Assembly (NCBI GenBank): GCA_030158125.1
Contig: JAOATL010000024.1
Span: 336,709-400,708 of the forward strand
Direction of reading: 5' to 3'
From: Limnohabitans sp.
Lineage (GTDB): Bacteria; Pseudomonadota; Gammaproteobacteria; Burkholderiales; Burkholderiaceae_C
DNA length: 64,000 nucleotides
The position numbers were made by a program, and so were the translations under genes. The notes beneath the pieces were generated by a model. The model saw only the letters and a program-made list of their open reading frames with translations, had not been told where the DNA came from and did no database searches. This document shows positions 1-8,606 of this stretch, in pieces. Positions within the stretch are counted from its first letter, which is position 1. Each line of letters begins with the position of its first letter.

Positions 1-54
1 GTGCCTGAAGTCTTGCGTCCTTACATGGGCGGCATCACAGAATTGCGCGCCTGA
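1..54 (+). CDS. serS: C-terminal end of probable seryl-tRNA synthetase (partial)
   Basis: The window opens inside a reading frame whose last 17 codons read VPEVLRPYMGGITELRA before TGA at 52-54. Many bacterial seryl-tRNA synthetases end in a very similar strand (VPEALRPYxGG), and a serine tRNA gene begins 60 bases downstream. SerRS charges tRNA-Ser in the cytoplasm. Only the tail is visible, so the call rests on this short match and on the neighbour; the first codon shown is not a start. Confidence 0.6.
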   Translation: MPEVLRPYMGGITELRA

Positions 55-114
55 ATTTTGAATTCAGCGCGCTGATAGAATTTGCGGCAGTGACCAGCCG
101 CAAAGATGAATGCA

Positions 115-204
115 GGAGAAGTGGCAGAGTGGTCGAATGTACCTGACTCGAAATCAGGCGTGGTGGCAACATCACCGTGGGTTCGAATCCCACCTTCTCC
201 GCCA
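115..204 (+). tRNA. tRNA-Ser (anticodon CGA), CCA encoded
   Basis: The acceptor stem GGAGAAG (115-121) pairs with CTTCTCC (194-200), followed by discriminator G and an encoded CCA (202-204). The anticodon stem is CCTGA/TCAGG with loop CTCGAAA, giving anticodon CGA (reads UCG). A long variable arm and the T-loop GTTCGAATCC are present, as expected of a class II serine tRNA of 90 nt. TAGAAT at 76-81 is a plausible -10 box. Serine tRNA genes are common integration sites, and the sequence after this one is full of truncated genes. Confidence 0.97.
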
Positions 205-249
205 GAACAAGTCCTGCTAACTCGCTCAGTCGGGTTGTCAGGCGCTCAG

Positions 250-274
250 AGCCCCGCACCACGCGGGGCTTTTT
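250..274 (+). terminator. Rho-independent terminator after tRNA-Ser
   Basis: An 8-bp perfect stem, AGCCCCGC/GCGGGGCT, with a 5-base loop (ACCAC) runs into TTTTT. It lies 46 bases after the tRNA-Ser CCA end and would stop its transcript. Confidence 0.9.
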
Positions 275-340
275 GCTTTGGGCTCCTGACTGACCCCACA
301 GCCAGCCACCCCCGAAATCCGTCTCAAACGCCGTTTCGTC

Positions 341-448
341 TCAGAACCTCATGACTTTTTTGCCGAAGTACGGCACGAGGGAGTTGGCGAAAAACTGCGG
401 TGCTGGGGCCGTACCGATTAGCAATTCTGTGTTTGACTCAGAGCTCAT
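341..448 (-). pseudogene. N-terminal stub of the gene following the helicase (unknown family)
   Basis: On the minus strand an ATG at 448 overlaps the TGA of the helicase reading frame (ATGA at 448-445), the usual arrangement in a tight operon. It opens 35 codons beginning MSSESNTELLIG and containing APQFFANSLVPYFGKKVMRF before a TGA at 343-341. The stub is too short to be a domain and reads like the first codons of a larger protein cut off by a deletion next to the tRNA gene. I do not recognise the family. Its linkage to a SNF2-type helicase suggests a lost defence or DNA-processing operon. Confidence 0.5.
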
Positions 449-1995
449 CCAGGCAGGATTTCGATGTACCCAATCAATTCAGCCGAGTAACTCCCATCAC
501 CATCCGCTGCGCCCTTGTGCTTTAGCTCACGCTGCAGCGTAGGCTCTACAGCGCGTGAAAAGAGGTCGAGCCGCTGATCTGGTGTGAATCTCGGCGTGGC
601 TGTCGGGGCCTGCAGGTAGCGTTCACATTGCCGCTCCACTGCAGGCACCCGCGTGCCGTCTTGCTTGACCGCAATCGGCTGAACCACCACGCGGCGCTCT
701 CCGTTCTTGCCGGAGGCCTCGACCATCCAGAACGACAGCAGAACTGGATCGTCGACGTCCGCTACAACAGCGATTCCAAGATCTTCCGGCGGCACGATGC
801 GCCAGCGGCCAAGCTCTTCCTGCACCAGCGGATGATCCAGACCCATCAGCTCCACGTTGTCGTCACTCGTGGCCGTCTCTCGATTCAATGTAAACCGGGC
901 CTGGCGCGCACCATCAACGGTCACAAGGTCATAGGTCTCGTCGTCCACTTTGACGAGCCGTTGCTGCCTATCTGTCACTGCAGCCGACATGAACCGCACT
1001 AGTCGATCCAGACTGGAGGACACATCAGAGAAGGGTTTGTAGTCGTCGAGACTGAAGCCTTCGAGGTCTTGGAACAGGTCAAACACGACCTGCCGCGCTT
1101 CGCGCGAATTTGACAGGGCAGCTTCCAACTCCACCGTCGTTCGCTTGAGCTCGGGGTCTGACAGCGCCTCTTGGTACAGGCGGTCGTAGTTGAGCCGCTC
1201 GGAGAGTTGGCCAAGAATTTGTGCTCGCAGGTCCTCGGCAACGTTGCCTTGGTCATCGACTTTCCCGACCGTCTTGGCAATTTCGACCAGCTTCTCGTCC
1301 AGCATCAGGAAGATGCGGCCTTCGATGGTGTCGGATAGCACAAGGTTGTAGACCTGTGCCGTGTGGTTCTGTCCGTAGCGGTGGATGCGACCGATTCGCT
1401 GTTCCACGTCCATCGGGTTCCACGGCAAATCGAAATTGAACAGGATGCGCGCGAACTGCAGGTTGATGCCTTCGCGACCAGCAGCCGTACAAACCAGCAC
1501 GCGCGGGCCATCCTTCTGGCGGAAGCGGCGCTCCGCTGCAACCTTGGCACCGTGATCACCACCACGCAGCACCGCCACGCCCTGGCCAGGGAAGGTCTGG
1601 TCGATCTCCCGCGCAATCAAGTCAACGGTGCCCAGGTAGGTGGCAAACACGACGATCTTCTCGTTCGGGTTTTGCCGCCACAGGATGCCCAAGCCGTCGA
1701 GCAGCTTCTGCGCCTTTGTCTCGCGCTGCTGCGGGAAGACCTTGAGCAGATCTCCAATGCGCAGCCGTTCTTCGGGCAGGTGCAACTCCACGACAGCCGA
1801 TGCGGCTTCTTCAGCGTGGGCGGCTCCATATTCGCTGCCATAAGGATCGGAGGCCAGCTCCAGCGCTTCCTCGTCCAGCTTCTTGACCAGTCGATACTTC
1901 AGGTCGGCCAGCACACGGTCCACCTCGCTCCGGCCGATGCTGTCGCGTGCAAGGTTGAACTCTTCATGGATCAGCTCGCGGGCTTCATCGGTCAC
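445..1995 (-). pseudogene. SNF2/RapA-type helicase, C-terminal half only
   Basis: The 516-codon frame from GTG at 1995 carries a complete helicase-C lobe: KIVVFATYLGTVDL (motif IV region), VLVCTAAGREGINLQ (motif V) and QRIGRIHRYGQ (motif VI), followed by about 270 residues of C-terminal extension. The ATP-binding lobe with Walker A and DExH is absent. In frame upstream of the GTG, 11 more codons (NTDGTLTVHTR) continue to a stop at 2031-2029, and no ribosome site precedes the GTG, so the protein has lost its N-terminal half. Helicases of this build occur in phage-defence operons such as DISARM (DrmD) and in RapA-like proteins; I cannot tell which. Without the first lobe it should not hydrolyse ATP. 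Confidence 0.8.
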
Positions 1996-2031
1996 CCGTG
2001 TGTGGACGGTGAGCGTTCCATCGGTGTTTCA

Positions 2032-2423
2032 CACCTCCTTTTGGTTCATCCCCGCCGAGGTCACAACCTGCGTGATCTGGACCGCGTCAGGCCCGTCTGG
2101 ACTGCTCTTGGTGGGCTACGACGCAGCCACATCCTCCTTTTTTTTGGAGGATCACCTGTCCAGGCGCGTGAGCGTTCCATTTGGGATGACGGCCACCGAT
2201 CGCGTCTGCATCGGGGTGTGCCAGACCGCTTCTGAGCGGCGGCTTTTTGCCAGTCGCATGGGCGGTGACATTCAGGCTGCAAGCGCGGCGTTTTCTCCCG
2301 TTGGAAGTCTTTCGACCTTGCGTCTGTACTAGAGCGCGTCGTTCCCAAACTCAACCCCAACCGTGGCGCTGTTCTCGCAAGAGGCAGCGCCATTTCTCCG
2401 TTTCCATTTAGCGAGGAATTTTC
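2032..2423. other. Gap with no recognisable gene
   Basis: This stretch lies between the broken helicase and the phage fragment. On the plus strand a frame around 2059-2163 reads VTTCVIWTASGPSG and LLLVGYD, which could be the relic of a small conserved protein, but I cannot assign it. A ribosome-binding-like GAGGA at 2411 belongs to the next frame. Nothing else is visible. Confidence 0.4.
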
Positions 2424-2566
2424 ATGATCGACGAATCCATGCAGCTTCAGGGCGCAATGACCCTCATCCTTCGCCGTGCGAGTGGCGAGGTCGAGACGGT
2501 CCACAAGGACAACATCATCGTCAACGTCGGCTTTGACTTCATCGCCGATGCCATTGGTAAGTCGGT
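2424..2566 (+). pseudogene. Phage tail-region protein, N-terminal fragment
   Basis: ATG at 2424 is preceded by GCGAGGA with good spacing. The product starts MIDESMQLQGAM and contains RKDN-like HKDNIIVNVGFDFIADAIG, the N-terminal signature of small phage tail-region proteins found in Burkholderiales prophages. The match stops at about residue 47 (near 2563). After that the frame runs into shadow sequence, while another tail-gene piece continues in a different frame. It is a fragment left by recombination, not a whole gene. Confidence 0.6.
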
Positions 2567-2680
2567 AATGCGGCTTCTTACACCGCAGCCGATGTACTGG
2601 CCAAGCTTCTCACCGTCGATGGCGCCGGGACTGGACTCGATGCCGACTTGCTGGGCGGCCAGCACGCCAGCGCCTTCGCA
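2567..2680 (+). pseudogene. Phage tail-fibre fragment
   Basis: In frame 2 the sequence reads NAASYTAADVLAKLLTVDGA and then GTGLDADLLGGQHASAF, a repeat unit typical of phage tail fibres (xDADLLDGQHxSxF). It starts where the preceding tail-protein fragment ends, shifted by one frame. It flows without a stop into a radical-SAM/SPASM segment at about 2680, so it is the 5' part of a chimeric reading frame. Confidence 0.6.
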
Positions 2681-3292
2681 TCGAGCATCCTCGACCTGTA
2701 CCGTCGATTTGCTCCGAAAGAGCGTTTCAGCTTCAACGCGATGCTCAATCGTGAAAACCAGTCAAGAGCAGCCATCCAGTCTTTTTTTGTCGAACTGACT
2801 GGCGACTCCGATGTGCATATCGGGGAGGGCGGTTTTGTGGATGCCTATGACTCAGGCGGCATCAGCCAATCGCTTCGACCTGAAGAATTCCATTCATTCA
2901 GACGCCAAGCTTTTCACGACATCCGGAATGGAAAGGCCGACCGCATTGCAAGCGTTCGGGATCGGGTGACGTCCTTCGTCAATTCGCTGAGGTTCAAAAG
3001 GCCGGCATCCAGCCTGGGACAAAAGTGCGGCATGGATCGGCATGACTCCATTGCCGTGGACCTCAAGGGCAATGTGCTTACGTGTCAGAACGTCAGCGCC
3101 ACTGCTTTGGCTCCGAATGGTGAATCTCACCGCATTGGGCACACCAGCCAACTCGATCAGGTGGCCCTCCGAACCGCTATCCATTGGTCGCATCGATCTG
3201 AATGTCCGAACTGTCCAATGCTCCAAATCTGCAAAGGAGCCTGCATGTTCTTGGAGGGGCCACTGTGGGAGGTGTCGTGCAACAACGCATAG
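2681..3292 (+). pseudogene. Radical SAM/SPASM protein, C-terminal fragment fused to tail-fibre piece
   Basis: About 200 residues carry a SPASM-type auxiliary cluster region: CGMDRHDSIAVDLKG, then CQNVS, and CPNCPMLQICKGACMF near the end. The cysteine spacing (C...C...CxxCxxxxxCxxxC...C) fits SPASM domains, which hold extra [4Fe-4S] clusters in peptide-modifying radical SAM enzymes. The N-terminal CxxxCxxC core that binds SAM is missing; instead the frame continues from a phage tail-fibre repeat. The C-terminus breaks off right after SCNNA, where an IS fragment begins. The piece cannot be catalytic. No precursor peptide gene is visible nearby. Confidence 0.7.
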
Positions 3293-3376
3293 GACGCTGG
3301 CTGGTTCATTGCTGGCTGCGATCTCGGCGCGCACGGCGGGCGTGGTGCGGGCGTTCTTGTGCAGGGCTATCAACAT
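3290..3376 (-). pseudogene. IS481-like transposase, N-terminal stub
   Basis: The minus-strand ATG at 3376 gives MLIALHKNARTTPAVR followed by AEIAASNEPASVL, the start of the helix-turn-helix region of IS481-type transposases. Similarity ends after about 29 codons, at the end of the SPASM fragment (about 3290). The DDE core is gone, so this is the scar of an insertion sequence whose body was deleted. Confidence 0.6.
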
Positions 3377-3697
3377 GGCTTCACTCCCTGGATAGATTGC
3401 AAGGACTCTATCAACTCCTTCAAAACAGCTCGGGCTATGAAGAGTGGATAGCGTTTAGAGTCTATGCAATCGTCCGGGATGCGACAGATACCGTACTCAG
3501 GCAGCAGGCCGTTTTGCAGCTGCCACTTCTGAACTGCCTCTTGTGCGGCAAGGTGCTGCGCTTCTGGGTTAAGCTAATTTGCTACGTCGACACGCTGGGG
3601 AAGCCAGAAATGTTGTCATTCCTCTTCCCACGATCTCAGCTTTGGCTTTGAGATTTCGCTATTTGCGATACCCAAATAACTATTTAAGGTAAACCCC
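3377..3697. other. Intergenic stretch upstream of LysR gene
   Basis: About 320 bases between the IS stub and the first LysR gene. I find no credible gene. The last 60 bases are AT-rich (around 3655-3690) and are the likely promoter region of the regulator. Confidence 0.4.
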
Positions 3698-4594
3698 ATG
3701 AAGTATCGAAATGTCACCCACCGAATGGTTGAGGCCTTCCAGGCTGCGATGCTGCATAACGGAATCAGCGCCGGAGCCGATGCGCTGGGAATCACCCAGC
3801 CGGCCATGAGTCGGCTGATAGCCGATCTCCAAAGATCCATGGGTATTTTGCTGTTCGCCAAAAACGGACGCAGCATCAAGCCCACGCAAGAGGCCCATGC
3901 TTTGATGGCAAAGGTTCAGCAGTCTTTTCTGGGGCTGGAGCAAATCGTCGATTTTTCCGATCAACTGCGAAAGCAGAAGCTTGGCCAGCTCTCGATCAGC
4001 GCAATCCCTTCCATCGGGCATTCCATCCTGCCAGCCGTCATCCGCCAATTGAGAGAAAAATTTCCCGACGTCTTCATCAGCCTTCGAGTTGCTTCGTACA
4101 CTGAAGTGGCTAGGCACGTCAAAACCCGGCAGGCCGATATCGGGCTCACGGCAGATACGCTCTCGCTGGGAGACCTGGAGACGGTGGCCGAGTTTCCCTC
4201 GGAATGTGTATGCATCGGCACCGAGAAGTGGCTCGATCCGAGGTCCGACCACATTCACGTCGGCGAATTCGTCAACAAACCGTTCATCGCTTCATCCGGA
4301 ACGTTCCAGACGCGCCTGAATGCCTGGCTCGGTGCCAACGGGGTACAAGCCGATGCCATGATCGAAGCGTCGCTGTTCCAGTCCATCAGCGATCTCTGCC
4401 TGGAGGGGCTGGGCATTGCCGTGGTCGATCCCATGACGGCGGCAAAACACCAGAAGAGGGGCGGCGTGGCCTTGCCCCTGCGCCCTTCGATCGGCTACAC
4501 GGTCTATGCCACGGCCATGAGCGACGCGAAGCTTTCAGTCCCGGCCAAGGAATTAATTCGTTTGGTCGCGGCGGCTTCATGCGCAGAAACATAA
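3698..4594 (+). CDS. LysR-type transcriptional regulator of the first oxidoreductase cluster
   Basis: The 298-residue protein has the usual LysR length. The N-terminal winged helix-turn-helix spans about residues 5-65 (AGADALGITQPAMSRLIADL, then FAKNGRSIKPT), followed by a type-2 periplasmic-binding-like effector domain from about residue 95. The ATG at 3698 sits after AAGGTAAACCCC. It lies 100 bases upstream of a Bug receptor on the same strand, followed by the whole oxidoreductase operon, so it probably controls that set in response to its substrate. LysR proteins usually read divergently; here regulator and target are co-directional, so part of the operon may be autoregulated. The ligand cannot be predicted. 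Confidence 0.93.
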   Translation: MKYRNVTHRMVEAFQAAMLHNGISAGADALGITQPAMSRLIADLQRSMGILLFAKNGRSIKPTQEAHALMAKVQQSFLGLEQIVDFSDQLRKQKLGQLSISAIPSIGHSILPAVIRQLREKFPDVFISLRVASYTEVARHVKTRQADIGLTADTLSLGDLETVAEFPSECVCIGTEKWLDPRSDHIHVGEFVNKPFIASSGTFQTRLNAWLGANGVQADAMIEASLFQSISDLCLEGLGIAVVDPMTAAKHQKRGGVALPLRPSIGYTVYATAMSDAKLSVPAKELIRLVAAASCAET

Positions 4595-4694
4595 CATCCA
4601 TGTATGTATTGATGATCCAGCATCCATAGATATCGGCGGGATCCCTCCCTACCATGAGAACTCGATCGTTCATCATGTCCAACGGAGAGTTTCC

Positions 4695-5678
4695 ATGTCG
4701 TATCACAACCACCACCGGCCCCTTATGGCCGCGGCTGCTTTCATCACCCTGATTTCGCTCGGATCTGCTGCACAGGCAGAGTGGCCGGAAAAACCGATCC
4801 ACTTCATCGTGAACGCCGCGGCAGGCGGCGCTGCGGACGGCACGGCGCGGGTTCTGGCGGACGGTCTCAGCAAGCGCCTGGGGCAGCCCATCGTGATCGA
4901 CAACAGGCCCGGCGCATCGGGGGCCATCGGGCTGGATGCGGTGGCCAAGGCCGCGCCGGATGGATACACGATCGGCAACTCCAATCTCGCGACCTACACC
5001 GTTACCGCGCTGACCGCGAAATCACTGCCCTACAACCCTGCCAAGAGCTTCACGCCCATCGCCAAGCAGTGGACGCAGCCCAATCTGCTGGGTGTGAACC
5101 CGGCCCTTCCCGTCAAGAGCGTTGCGGACTTGGTGAATTACGCCAAGGCCCGTCCTGGCCAGGTTTTCTACGGCTCCACGGGCAACGGCACCGCGCTGCA
5201 CGTGCTCGGCGCATTGTTCGGCAACCTCTCCGAAACCCAGATCACCCACGTCCCGTACAAGAGCGCCCCGGGCGCAGAGATGGACCTGGCGGCGGGCCAG
5301 ATCCAGATGATGTTTAGCAACTTCACCTCGATGGAGCCCCAGGTGAAGGCGGGCCGCATCAACGCGCTTGCTATTACGGGACCCACTCGCTCCCCCTTGC
5401 TGCCCAACGTTCCCACCATCCGGGAGGCCGGTTATCCAGGCCTGGAAATGGAAACCTGGGGCGGCGTCGTGGGCCCGGCCAATATGCCGCAGGCCATTGT
5501 TGAAAGGCTGCACCGGGAGATCAACGCCGTGCTTGCAGACCCCGAGGTCATCAAGAAGCACGAGCGGCTCGGCGCCAAGGTGGCCCCCGCCTCAATTGCC
5601 GAATACAGGCAAATGCTCAATGCAGACAGCGTGCGCTGGGGCGAGGTCATCAAGCGCAACAACATCACGCTCGATTGA
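4695..5678 (+). CDS. Bug/TctC-family periplasmic substrate-binding protein
   Basis: A 327-residue protein with a signal peptide (hydrophobic stretch about residues 10-25, cleavage near AQA/EWPEKP). It has the Bug landmarks WPxKPIxxIVNAAAGGxAD, IVIDNRPGASGAIG, and the late VPTIREAGYPG block. Bug proteins bind carboxylates or amino-acid-like ligands in the periplasm for tripartite tricarboxylate transporters, or act as sensors. No TctA or TctB membrane gene is present in this window, so it must borrow a permease or serve as a sensor. It is the first structural gene of the cluster, 37 bases before the FAD subunit. It is more like the receptor at 17460-18443 than the one at 14142-15119. Confidence 0.93.
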   Translation: MSYHNHHRPLMAAAAFITLISLGSAAQAEWPEKPIHFIVNAAAGGAADGTARVLADGLSKRLGQPIVIDNRPGASGAIGLDAVAKAAPDGYTIGNSNLATYTVTALTAKSLPYNPAKSFTPIAKQWTQPNLLGVNPALPVKSVADLVNYAKARPGQVFYGSTGNGTALHVLGALFGNLSETQITHVPYKSAPGAEMDLAAGQIQMMFSNFTSMEPQVKAGRINALAITGPTRSPLLPNVPTIREAGYPGLEMETWGGVVGPANMPQAIVERLHREINAVLADPEVIKKHERLGAKVAPASIAEYRQMLNADSVRWGEVIKRNNITLD

Positions 5679-5715
5679 GAAAAGCTCTCTGGAGCGCACT
5701 TCCCGGTAAACATCT

Positions 5716-6852
5716 ATGTCTTCAAATGAAACTGTCGTCGTCGTCGGCGGGGGGCTGGTGGGGGCCGCCATCGCATACGGCGTGGCCAGGTCCGGCGGCC
5801 CGGTGACCCTGCTCGATCAGGGCGACGTGGCGCACCGCGCCTCGCGCGGCAACTTCGGCCTCGTCTGGCTTCAGAGCAAGGGCGCGGGGTTTCCCCGCTA
5901 CGCCCGATGGAGCCGGGATGCCGTTGACCATTGGGGGCCGCTTGCCAGCGAACTCCGTGAGCTTACCGGGGTCGATGTGGATCTCCAGCAAAGCGGCGGA
6001 TTCTGGATTGGCTTCAGTGAAAAAGAAGTCGTCGAGCGGGAGGCGATGCTGGCAAAAATCAATGCCGACGGCCGCACGCCCTTCGAGATGCTCGACCATC
6101 AGGCGCTCAAGGCCCGGCTGCCCGCGATCGGCCCCAAGGTGGCCGGGGGCAGTTGGTGCCCTCTGGACGGCCACGCCAACCCGCTCAAGTTGCTGTATGC
6201 GCTGCATGCGGGCATCAAGGCGCTCGGCGGCCGCATTTGTAGCGGAGTTGACGTGGGCGAGGTTCGCTCGCTCGGCGGAGGACGGGGCTTTCAGGCCAAA
6301 AGCAGCGATGGCCGCCGGTGGAGCGGCACAAAAATCGTGCTTGCCGCAGGCCTGAGCAACTACGCCCTCGCTCCCCAACTGGGCCTTCACGCGCCCGTGC
6401 TGCCCAAGCGGGGCCAGGTGCTCATCACCGAGCGGCTGAAGAAATTCCTGCCGCACCCCACCAACAAGGCGCGCCAGACCGCCGAGGGCACGGTTCAGCT
6501 CGGGTTCTCGGCGGAGGACGTGGGACTGGACGACGGGACGACGGTGGAGGCCATCGAGTCGATCGCCAAACGCTCGGTCGCCACCTTTCCCATACTGTCG
6601 TCGGTCAAGCTCGTGCGGGCATGGGGATCGCTTCGTGTGCTCACCCCCGATGGTTCGCCGGTCTATCAGGAATCGGCCCAATACCCCGGCGCATTCACCG
6701 CCACCAGCCACAGCGGAGTCTCCCTGGCAGGCTCCCATGCCTACGAAATCGCGCCATGGATCGCGGGGGTGAAACCAGCGCCGGATGGCATCGGGGAATT
6801 CGCTGGCGAGCGATTCCTGGACCCCAATAGGAAATTCAGCAATGCATACTGA
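5716..6852 (+). CDS. DadA-like FAD-dependent oxidoreductase, beta subunit of opine-oxidase-type complex (copy 1)
   Basis: 378 residues. The N-terminal dinucleotide fold VVVGGGLVGAAIAYGVARSG binds FAD, and the rest is a D-amino-acid-oxidase/DAO-type substrate domain with the C-terminal GxxxATSHSGVSLAGSHAYE block. Family members (OoxB/NoxB of opine catabolism, LhpB of hydroxyproline breakdown, HcnC) oxidise the C-N bond of secondary amines or imino acids. The stop overlaps the start of the small iron-sulfur gene by 11 bases, which points to a complex made of equimolar parts. Order beta, [2Fe-2S], alpha is the same as in cluster 2. The substrate is not deducible; sarcosine, proline-like or opine substrates are all possible. 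Confidence 0.88.
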   Translation: MSSNETVVVVGGGLVGAAIAYGVARSGGPVTLLDQGDVAHRASRGNFGLVWLQSKGAGFPRYARWSRDAVDHWGPLASELRELTGVDVDLQQSGGFWIGFSEKEVVEREAMLAKINADGRTPFEMLDHQALKARLPAIGPKVAGGSWCPLDGHANPLKLLYALHAGIKALGGRICSGVDVGEVRSLGGGRGFQAKSSDGRRWSGTKIVLAAGLSNYALAPQLGLHAPVLPKRGQVLITERLKKFLPHPTNKARQTAEGTVQLGFSAEDVGLDDGTTVEAIESIAKRSVATFPILSSVKLVRAWGSLRVLTPDGSPVYQESAQYPGAFTATSHSGVSLAGSHAYEIAPWIAGVKPAPDGIGEFAGERFLDPNRKFSNAY

Positions 6853-7186
6853 AACCCAAGAAACAAAGATTTCCCTGTTTATGTCCGAAGCCGGCTCGCA
6901 GGGAAAGAAAGTCCGCATTTATTTTGACGGCCAGCCGCTGGACGTTCCGGACGATGTGAGCGTAGCGTCGGCGCTGCTCATGTCGGGCGTGCGGACATTC
7001 CGCTCGACCCCGGTTTCCGGCTCTGCGCGCGCACCCTATTGCATGATGGGCGTCTGCTTTGAGTGCCTCGTGGAAATCGACGGCCGCCCCAGCCGCCAGT
7101 CATGCCTCACGCAGGTGAGGGACGGCATGCTCATCCAGCGCCAGGAGGGCGCATCCGGGCTGAACATGCAAAGTGCGGAGAACTGA
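6842..7186 (+). CDS. Small [2Fe-2S] subunit of opine-oxidase-type complex (copy 1)
   Basis: About 114 residues from ATG at 6842, which overlaps the upstream stop; a shorter start at MSEAGSQ is also possible. The ferredoxin-like fold carries the cluster motif CMMGVCFEC (CxxxxCxxC) and a fourth cysteine in RQSCLTQV. Homologues (HcnA, LhpF, OoxX-like) pass electrons between the two flavin subunits. The conserved FRSTPVSGSARAPYCMMG stretch matches the partner in cluster 2 (HTPVHGSSRAPFCMMG). Confidence 0.88.
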   Translation: MHTETQETKISLFMSEAGSQGKKVRIYFDGQPLDVPDDVSVASALLMSGVRTFRSTPVSGSARAPYCMMGVCFECLVEIDGRPSRQSCLTQVRDGMLIQRQEGASGLNMQSAEN

Positions 7187-7187
7187 T

Positions 7188-8576
7188 ATGGCAACCGGCG
7201 TTGAATTGTTTGACCTGGTGGTCATTGGTGCGGGCCCCGCAGGGCTTTCGGCGGCCATCGAGGCACGGCGCTTCGGGCTTTCAGTGGCCGTGCTCGATGA
7301 GCAGCGGCGGGTTGGCGGCCAGATCTACCGGGCCATCGAGGAGTCCAGCCCCCGCCGCCGCGAAGTGCTTGGCCCGGACTACGCCGCCGGCACAAAACTC
7401 GCGCAGGATTTTGCATCCTGCGGTGCCGTGCACGTGGGCGGTGCTGCCGTCTGGAACGTCGCCAGGGACAAGACGGTGTCCTACCTTCTCGACGGCGGCA
7501 GCAAAAAAATTCAGGGGCGCTGCCTGGTGCTCGCCAGCGGTGCGATGGAGCGGCCCTTTCCCGTGCCCGGCTGGACGCTGCCGGGAGTCATGGGCGCGGG
7601 CGCGGCCCAGATTTTGTACAAATCTTCGGGCGCCGTTCCGACAGAGCCCGTGGTGCTGGCAGGCTGTGGCCCCTTGCTGTTTCTGCTGGCGCAGCAGTAT
7701 CTGGATGCGGGCGTCAAGATCAAGGCGCTGATCCACACCACGGGGACGGGCGACTATCTGCGTGCGGCCTCCCATGTCCTGGGCGCGCTGCGCGGCTGGA
7801 AAGACCTCTCCAAGGGCAGCCAGATGCTGAAGAAAATCCGCAGCCATGGCGTTCAGACGTTCGCGGGAGCCAGCGCGTTCGCCATCGAAGGTGCAGAGAA
7901 GGCCGAATCCATTACGTTCACCCACAACGGCCAGAGAAAGCGCGTCCAAGCCTCCCTGGTGCTGCTCCACCAGGGCGTGGTGCCGAATACCCAGCTCAGT
8001 TGGTCGCTGCGCGCCGAGCACCGCTGGGATGAACAGCAGCTGTGCTGGATTCCGGTGACCGATGCCTGCGGGCAAATCGAGGAAACCGGCATCTACATCG
8101 CGGGCGACAGCCGGGGCATCGTCGGTGCGAAAGCATCCGCGAGCCAGGGCCGGCTGGCTGGGCTGGCGATTGCCCGCCAGCTCCAAGCCATTTCGCCCGA
8201 GAAATTCAAGGCGCTTGAGCCAGCGATCCTGGAAGAGATCAGGGCCCATACGCAGATCCGCCCCTTTCTCGATACCTTGTATCGCCCGCAGGACGCACAC
8301 CGCATCCCCACCGATGACGAGGTCACGGTATGCCGCTGCGAGGAAGTGAAAGCCGGGCAAATCAAAAAATACGTGGAGGTGGGCTGCCTCGGCCCCAACC
8401 AGACGAAGGCGTTCGGCCGCTGCGGCATGGGGCCATGCCAGGGGCGGCTGTGCGGACTGACGGTGACCGAAATCATCGCCAGCGAGAGAAAGGTCAGCCC
8501 GCAGGAGGTGGGCTACTACCGCATCCGCCCGCCCATCAAACCCATCACCCTGGGCGAACTCGCCTCATTTGGATAA
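7188..8576 (+). CDS. NAD(P)/FAD-dependent oxidoreductase with BFD-like [2Fe-2S] tail, alpha subunit (copy 1)
   Basis: 462 residues from ATG 7188, chosen because GGAG lies 8-10 bases upstream; a GTG at 7173 is the alternative. The order is an N-terminal FAD fold (VVIGAGPAGLSAAIEARR), a pyridine-nucleotide-disulfide-type middle with AGCGPLLFLLAQQ, and a C-terminal BFD-like iron-sulfur domain with CRCEEV and then RCGMGPCQGRLCG. This is the alpha subunit of opine oxidases, LhpE-type hydroxyproline dehydrogenases and HcnB. It probably accepts electrons from the beta subunit through the small protein and hands them on to the respiratory chain. It ends 30 bases before ridA. Confidence 0.88.
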   Translation: MATGVELFDLVVIGAGPAGLSAAIEARRFGLSVAVLDEQRRVGGQIYRAIEESSPRRREVLGPDYAAGTKLAQDFASCGAVHVGGAAVWNVARDKTVSYLLDGGSKKIQGRCLVLASGAMERPFPVPGWTLPGVMGAGAAQILYKSSGAVPTEPVVLAGCGPLLFLLAQQYLDAGVKIKALIHTTGTGDYLRAASHVLGALRGWKDLSKGSQMLKKIRSHGVQTFAGASAFAIEGAEKAESITFTHNGQRKRVQASLVLLHQGVVPNTQLSWSLRAEHRWDEQQLCWIPVTDACGQIEETGIYIAGDSRGIVGAKASASQGRLAGLAIARQLQAISPEKFKALEPAILEEIRAHTQIRPFLDTLYRPQDAHRIPTDDEVTVCRCEEVKAGQIKKYVEVGCLGPNQTKAFGRCGMGPCQGRLCGLTVTEIIASERKVSPQEVGYYRIRPPIKPITLGELASFG

Positions 8577-8606
8577 CGCATTTCCCATCAGCCAAGGAGT
8601 TTTTTC

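Noticed and set aside
195..204. Search for a second copy of the tRNA-Ser 3' end as an att site
   Set aside because: No matching TTCTCCGCCA with flanks was found elsewhere in the window, and no integrase gene is present.
1363..2235. 290-codon open frame antisense to the helicase fragment
   Set aside because: No family likeness and it mirrors a GC-rich gene on the other strand; a shadow frame.
5722..6918. 398-codon open frame antisense to the FAD beta subunit
   Set aside because: Sequence is low-information and arises from third-position GC bias; the sense gene has clear motifs.
7281..8360. 359-codon open frame antisense to the alpha subunit
   Set aside because: Shadow of a real gene with FAD and iron-sulfur motifs on the plus strand.
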